Below, in pieces: positions 41,198-45,291 of a stretch of 45,291 bases of DNA. The stretch covers positions 1 to 45,291 of the forward strand of contig RPFO01001561.1 of the NCBI GenBank assembly GCA_009746045.1, in the 5' to 3' direction. A program made the position numbers and the translations under genes. Source of the stretch: Mesostigma viride (Eukaryota; Streptophyta; Mesostigmatophyceae; Mesostigmatales; Mesostigmataceae). The notes under the pieces are model-generated. The model did no database searches. It was not told where the DNA came from and saw only the letters and a program-made list of their open reading frames with translations. How positions within the stretch are numbered: position 1 is the first letter of the stretch; each line of letters opens with the position of its first letter.

Positions 41198-41204
41198 TAT
41201 AAAT
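41198..41204 (+). promoter_or_regulatory. TATA box without an obvious gene
   Basis: TATAAAT after GAAG, with the usual control words upstream. The first ATG downstream (41312) gives only five codons. The transcript may be a non-coding RNA or the remnant of a lost gene. Confidence 0.5.
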
Positions 41205-41415
41205 CTAAAACCGCGCCAAATTCAAATTTTTGCCAAGTCTCAACGGCTAAGTATTATTAAATTTGGACACTTGGGACGTGTGCAATTGTTAATTTTACTT
41301 TGATTGCAAGCATGGAAAATAAGACATGATGTTCGTGTGAATTGTTTTCATTAAAAATATAATTACTCTTTAATTGTACACAAGTCCACGGGACTAGAGA
41401 GATTCTCTGAACTAT

Positions 41416-42681
41416 TTACAGGGCACGCGGGGCGGCCAGTTGGTTCATGACAGCTGCATAGCAGGACTCTGCGGAGTCGTAGCGGAAAAACGGGAAGCAC
41501 AGGTCGTGCTTGGAGTCCTTGCCCTCGCAGATGGGGCAGGAGACACTCTTGGTGCCAGCCTCCCGCAGAGTGTCGAGGACGCACTCGCTGCAGACGACGT
41601 CGTTGTCGATGCTGTGGCCGTTGGCGGTGAAGAGGTAGTGCGCCTTCTTGTTGCACACCTTGCAGGTCTTGGAGGGCACGTCCAACTGGTGGTTGCAGCC
41701 CATCTGCTTGCTGGCAGCCTTGACGCCGCAGAACTTGTTCTTCAGATGCTCGAACTCCTTGGTGCCGGGAGTGACGGTGCTGGTGAGGTTGGACTCGGAC
41801 AGCGTGAAAGAGACGAAGCTGAGGTGGGAGACATAGTTGCGCTTCTCGCACTCCCACTTGATCCTGGAGATCTCCTTGGTGAAGTCGCTCTTGAAGTTCT
41901 CGATGTCGACCTTGGGCTTCTTGATGGCGTCGTTGAACAGCCCGCAAGACCTCAGGTAGTCGTTTGTGTCCTCCTGCTTCCTCTTGTAGCCACCGCGAAG
42001 AAAGGGCTGGTCGCGCTCCTCGACCTTGACGTTGACCTTGCCAGGGTCGGTGGGGCCGGTGAGAGCGAAGTTCGGCTCAGAGACGGTGTAGGTGCCTGGC
42101 GTGGGCCACTTGATGAACTCGGCGGTGTCCTCCATATCCGGGTAGATCTGGAGCAGCTCGGGGAACCTCTTCTTCGTCCGCTCGTGCTCGAACGCGAACT
42201 GCTCGAATGCGGGGTCCCAGCAGCTGATGCAGTGCTCGGCCTTGCCGTTGCAGTCGATCTTGAGGAGATCCACACGAGTCGGCTTCTTGCACTTGGCGCA
42301 GTCCTTCGTGGGGATGCTCTTCAGCATGTTGTTCTGCTGAAGGTACTCGCACGAGTCGCAGAAATGGCCGTCGCACGGGGAAAAGCTGTGATTGTTGCGC
42401 ATCTTGTAATCCTCGTCAAACTCGCAGAAGTGCTTGAGAGACCTCATCTTGTCGCAGCCGACGCAGCGAATGCGCTTCTTGTTCATCATGATGTTGCTCG
42501 TCTCGTAGTGATCCATCATGTCGTTCAAAACGCTGCGAGAAGCCTCAGGAAGGTGGACTTCGCATGCATGCTCGCCGGTGACTGGGTGGAAAAGAATGTT
42601 GAAGTGGCGAGTTTTCTTGACTTTGGGAGCACTGTGCGGCCCACGCTGGCGAGGAGCAGAGATGGCGGAGGAGGTAGCCAT
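41416..42681 (-). CDS. multi-zinc-cluster protein with C-terminal RING-like finger
   Basis: 421 residues from ATG 42681, fixed by a TATA box 79 bases upstream. The N-terminal half has CVGCDKMRSLKHFC, CDGHFCDSCEY, CAKCKK and CISCW groups, suited to two or three zinc sites. The C-terminal part has CKVCNKKAHYLFTANGHS, then VVCSECVLD and CPICEGK, a C..C...H...C..C...C..C spacing close to a RING finger. E3 ubiquitin ligase or transcription control activity is inferred. The antisense strand is open over its whole length, a consequence of GC-rich codons. It is divergent from the spliced RING gene. Confidence 0.7.
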   Translation of the reverse strand: MATSSAISAPRQRGPHSAPKVKKTRHFNILFHPVTGEHACEVHLPEASRSVLNDMMDHYETSNIMMNKKRIRCVGCDKMRSLKHFCEFDEDYKMRNNHSFSPCDGHFCDSCEYLQQNNMLKSIPTKDCAKCKKPTRVDLLKIDCNGKAEHCISCWDPAFEQFAFEHERTKKRFPELLQIYPDMEDTAEFIKWPTPGTYTVSEPNFALTGPTDPGKVNVKVEERDQPFLRGGYKRKQEDTNDYLRSCGLFNDAIKKPKVDIENFKSDFTKEISRIKWECEKRNYVSHLSFVSFTLSESNLTSTVTPGTKEFEHLKNKFCGVKAASKQMGCNHQLDVPSKTCKVCNKKAHYLFTANGHSIDNDVVCSECVLDTLREAGTKSVSCPICEGKDSKHDLCFPFFRYDSAESCYAAVMNQLAAPRAL

Positions 42682-42759
42682 TGGAGCTGGTTGGTTTTGG
42701 TTGCTGAGAGAGCTGGGTGGATGCGAGTGGGATGCGAGGCGAGGTGGTGCAAGTCCTGC

Positions 42760-42766
42760 ATTTATA
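42760..42766 (-). promoter_or_regulatory. TATA box of the 41416-42681 gene
   Basis: TATAAAT on the minus strand after GGG, 79 bases before the ATG. Confidence 0.8.
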
Positions 42767-42885
42767 CCCACGGGGCTGCAATTCCCGTGGTCTAGAAGAA
42801 TTCAGCAGATCGACGGCTCGTGGCTCGCCACGAGGTTTGTAACGGGAAACGGTATGACGGTTACGAGGAAAATTTCCCGTGGCCA

Positions 42886-43320
42886 TACATTTTGAGCGTT
42901 ATTTTGCCACGGGATTTGTAACGTAAAAAATCTTTCCCCGTGGCAAAAATATCCGACAGTTACTTTGCCGCGGGACCGGAATCGGATTTTTTTCTGTCCC
43001 CGTGGACGGATATTTTCGAGCGTTATTTTGCCACGGGATTTGTAACGTAAAAAATCTTTCCCGTGGCAAAAATATCCGACAGTTACTTTGCCACGGGGCC
43101 CGAATCGGTTTTTTTTCTGTCCCCGTGGACGGATATTTTCGAGCGTTATTTTGCCACGGGATTTGTAACGTAAAAATTTTTCCCCGTGGCAAAAATATCC
43201 GACAGTTACTCTGCCACGGGGCTCAAAACCGAAAATCCTTAATCCCCGTGGACGGATATTTCTGACCGTTACGCTGCCACGGGACTTGTAACGTAAAAAA
43301 ACGCGTCCCGTGGATAAGGT
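42886..43320. repeat. 123-bp tandem repeat in divergent control region
   Basis: About three and a half copies. The recurring GTGGACGGATATTT words at 43002, 43125 and 43248 give a 123-bp period. Each unit contains paired inverted words (TTTGCCACGGG ... CCCGTGGCAAAAATATCC) with GTAACG and GTTACT between them, so each half-unit can fold. The array lies between two genes reading away from each other and probably drives both. Confidence 0.85.
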
Positions 43321-43430
43321 TTCGGCGCATAAACGACGAACGCGCTTCCACGTAGCCAGATTGCCCGTGCAAGACCACGTAGATAGCCTGGCAGCCACGG
43401 GACCGTCTCGTCAACCAAGGCCTGCGCAGG

Positions 43431-43437
43431 TATAAAG
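43431..43437 (+). promoter_or_regulatory. TATA box of the spliced RING gene
   Basis: TATAAAG after GCAGG, 74 bases before the ATG at 43511. Confidence 0.8.
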
Positions 43438-43510
43438 ACCAGACTTCCTCGTCTCCTCGCCACTCGCTCACCTCACATCAGCTCAGCACACCAAAACTCT
43501 CTCACTGGAT

Positions 43511-44365
43511 ATGGCTTCCCGCCCCAGATACGCAGCTAGCTACAACTTTGGCCGTGGTGTTACTGGAGCTAGTGGCAGTGGCAGTGGAAGTGGCAGGGGA
43601 AAGCGACGTGCTGCGAGGAACACGGCTACTGGAGAAGCAGGTTTGTGACGAGCCTTTGTTTTTTTGCACCCAAAAGCGCTTTTTCTTGTCGTTTCCGCCT
43701 TTTGGTACTCATTTCTTGTTATGTTTTCTTGCCCCCACACACCCGTGCATGCAGAACTGACCGCTGAACAACGGCAGCTTCACAGGGCTAACAAGCCTGT
43801 GCCCGTGCACGATAATCACGGGGACTTCGACACAAGAAACAACGTGTTTCCCTATCTGGAGAACACTTTCAAGGTGGCGAAGCTCGTCCTGGACTTGAGC
43901 AAGATCGAATGCGCCATTTGCGCGGAGGAGAGAGACAAGTATGTCACTCTCATGCTGGAGAACGAGCCCGCGCACGCATGCTCCATCATCATCTGCGACA
44001 CCTGTGCCACTACCAAGCTTCACACGTTCAGAAACCAGTGCCCGCAGTGCCGCAAGCCGCTGAGCTCGTCTGGGCAGCTGTTCGTCCCCAACCCGCAGCT
44101 CAACAGCCTGGCGTCGAGGACGCAGTACAGGGCCTGCGAACACCCCGGCTGCTTTACGATCATCCCAAGCAACATGATGGCGGCGCACGAGGAGGAGTGC
44201 GAGTACAACGTCTACACCTGTGGCAACACCGTCTCGTTCCGCCTGCTGGACAACGAGACGCTTTCTTCCAAGATGTGCTGCGGCTATGAGGGCAAGAAAC
44301 GCGCCGTCGAGGAGCACATGGAGACTTGCCCGGAGGCTGAGTCTGCGAAGAAGCTTAGCGCATGA
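43511..44365 (+). CDS. RING and TRAF-type zinc finger protein, spliced
   Basis: Exon 1 is 43511-43640 (43 codons plus one base), exon 2 43755-44365. Exon 1 codes a Gly/Ser/Arg stretch with RGKRRAARN. Read without splicing it stops two codons into the intron. Exon 2 in the joined frame codes a RING finger (CAIC ... CDTCATTKLHTF ... CPQCRKPL, about residues 90-140) followed by a second zinc module (CEHPGCFTIIP, then H.EECEYN..TC) like those of SIAH and TRAF proteins. About 246 residues. The pair of modules suggests a ubiquitin ligase. The stop overlaps the next start codon (ATGATG/TGA). Confidence 0.8.
43641..43754 (+). other. spliceosomal intron, 114 bp
   Basis: Starts GTTTGT and ends in GCATGCAG after a pyrimidine-rich stretch. 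Exon phase is kept across it (phase 1), the unspliced frame stops inside it, and the downstream frame has no good ATG of its own. All this supports a GT-AG intron removed in the nucleus. Confidence 0.75.
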
Positions 44366-44694
44366 TGGGCGTGTTTGACAAGGTGGAGGCGCTCTCAGCT
44401 GCAATGGAGCGCGACAGCCCAGACGTCTTCAAGCGCATGGCTCAGTTGTTTGGGGTGACCACGGAGAAGGCCAGGCGCATCCTTGCCAGCCTGCCTGGAG
44501 CGAGTGCTGCCGGCCCTTCTTCCCAGCGTGCTCCTCGTCCAGGGGAAGCAGTGGACACAGCAATCCCCGTCGACGCCCCCACTGACCCAATCAGTGATCT
44601 CGTGGACGCCATAGACGCTGACGTTGCTGCACAGGGCGTCGACGACGAGGCTGCAGACCCCACCTGGACTCCGGCTGGCAACCAGGACGACTGA
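44362..44694 (+). CDS. 110-residue protein overlapping the RING gene end
   Basis: The ATGATG at 44362 overlaps the TGA of the RING gene. The product begins helical (FDKVEALSAAMERD) with a possible UBA-like or SAP-like small helical core (MAQLFGVTTEKARRILASL), then a Pro/Ala linker and a very acidic Asp-rich end. It may be made by re-initiation after the RING protein, or it may be the RING protein's own C-terminus if one base is missing near 44360. Composition favours real coding sequence. Confidence 0.5.
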   Translation: MMGVFDKVEALSAAMERDSPDVFKRMAQLFGVTTEKARRILASLPGASAAGPSSQRAPRPGEAVDTAIPVDAPTDPISDLVDAIDADVAAQGVDDEAADPTWTPAGNQDD

Positions 44695-45062
44695 ACAGTT
44701 ACAGCTGACAGCATTGGATGTCAAAAACCCCTCTAGTTTAGAGACAAGGGCCATAGTTAGAAACCAGCCCATCCACGGGGTTTAGGTGACAGGCAGTAGA
44801 AGAAACACCCCACACACTGGGGACTTGGACAGGAAAGATGTGGATGTTTGTAATAAAGATGTGGATGTTTGCAAAACCAGTTTGAAAAAATATCTAAGCT
44901 GCACATTAGTATAAGTATGGTAAGTTTCCAGCAGGCCACGTGGCAGCCACAAAGCCCGATCCCCGTGGTAGCCGGCGCAGTACGGATCCCGTAGGAATCC
45001 ACGAGATATTTCCGAGATATTTCCGAGATATTTTAGATATTTTCAGATATTTTGAAAATATC
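44695..45062. other. subterminal region with poly(A) signal and short repeats
   Basis: AATAAA lies at about 44852. Two copies of AAAGATGTGGATGTTTG lie at about 44834 and 44856. CCACGTGG and CCCCGTGG words occur at about 44936-44970. Between 45003 and 45055 a GAGATATTTCC unit repeats with decay into an AGATATTTT series. The minus-strand frame here follows these repeats and is not a gene. Confidence 0.55.
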
Positions 45063-45291
45063 CCAGGGACCCCGTGGATCCCAGGGGAATCGTAACCGAA
45101 AATCGGACTCGCGGCCGGCGATCGGAGGAGCCACCACGGGAAAATCCCGTTTTTTTTTCGGGTGTGTCCTCAGAACGTTCTCAGGACACACCCGAAAAAA
45201 AAACGGGATTTTCCCGTGGTGGCTCCTCCGATCGCCGGCCGCGAGTCCGATTTTCGGTTACGATTCCCCTGGGAATCCACGGGGTCCCTGG
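45063..45291. repeat. terminal near-perfect fold-back palindrome (hairpin telomere)
   Basis: The left arm 45063-45176 and right arm 45177-45291 are reverse complements around AACGTT, except for a C-to-C mismatch pair near the centre (45171 with 45182) and one extra T in the right arm. The arms contain CCCGTGG and GTAACCGAAAAT, the words of the promoter arrays. A contig end that copies itself back is what sequence through a covalently closed hairpin end gives, as in poxviruses, African swine fever virus and chloroviruses. An assembly fold-back artefact is the alternative. Confidence 0.75.

Noticed and set aside
41440-42795. 451-codon open frame on the plus strand opposite the RING-like gene
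   Set aside because: It mirrors the zinc-cluster gene on the other strand, is rich in Val, Leu, Ala and Asp as expected of an antisense frame in GC-rich DNA, and has no promoter.

Overview
The window looks like DNA of a large eukaryotic DNA virus (nucleocytoplasmic type), either a free genome end or a viral copy resident in a host genome. The clearest markers are a poxvirus D6-type superfamily 2 helicase (4681-6664), KilA-N proteins (28388-29881), a short CxxC/CxxH giant-virus zinc motif protein (27853-28344), a phytanoyl-CoA-dioxygenase-like oxygenase (29887-30834), several small membrane proteins and large low-complexity proteins of virion type. TATA-type promoters, AATAAA signals, one GT-AG intron and an LTR retrotransposon point to a eukaryotic host and probably nuclear transcription. 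I could not assign a family.

Layout. Bases 1-30,830 (left part) are densely packed and of balanced base composition. Many genes here are broken by single-base indels: the PAN-domain surface protein, the helicase, a tail-anchored protein, several virion-like genes and the KilA-N gene. One otherwise intact gene of about 880 codons is split into 17490-19433 and 10361-11063 by a 6,422-bp LTR element (11069-17490). The element has 550-bp LTRs with no difference that I can see, TG...CA ends, a CCCCA target duplication, and no gag-pol. Three proteins (starts at 19433, 21049 and 23853) share a related N-terminal motif and look like a virion-protein family.

Bases about 30,850-45,291 (right part) are different. 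They are richer in G+C, and all recognisable reading frames are intact. Genes often lie in divergent pairs around repeat-rich control regions carrying CCCCGTGGA and GTAACCG words. A TATA box sits about 65-81 bases before nearly every start codon. Products are a zinc-cluster protein with an acidic tail, two multi-zinc-cluster/RING proteins, an F-box-like protein, a spliced RING/TRAF-type finger protein and several unknowns: a set suited to transcription control and ubiquitin-pathway takeover. Between genes lies a palindrome of about 1.28 kb with an AT-rich tandem array at its centre (a candidate replication origin). The window ends in a near-perfect 229-base fold-back, as expected when sequence reads through a covalently closed hairpin telomere.

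Most interesting are the composite structure (a decayed left part joined to an intact right arm with its own promoter vocabulary and telomere), the non-autonomous retrotransposon inside a viral gene, and the candidate origin. All assignments come from reading the sequence alone; no database search was run.
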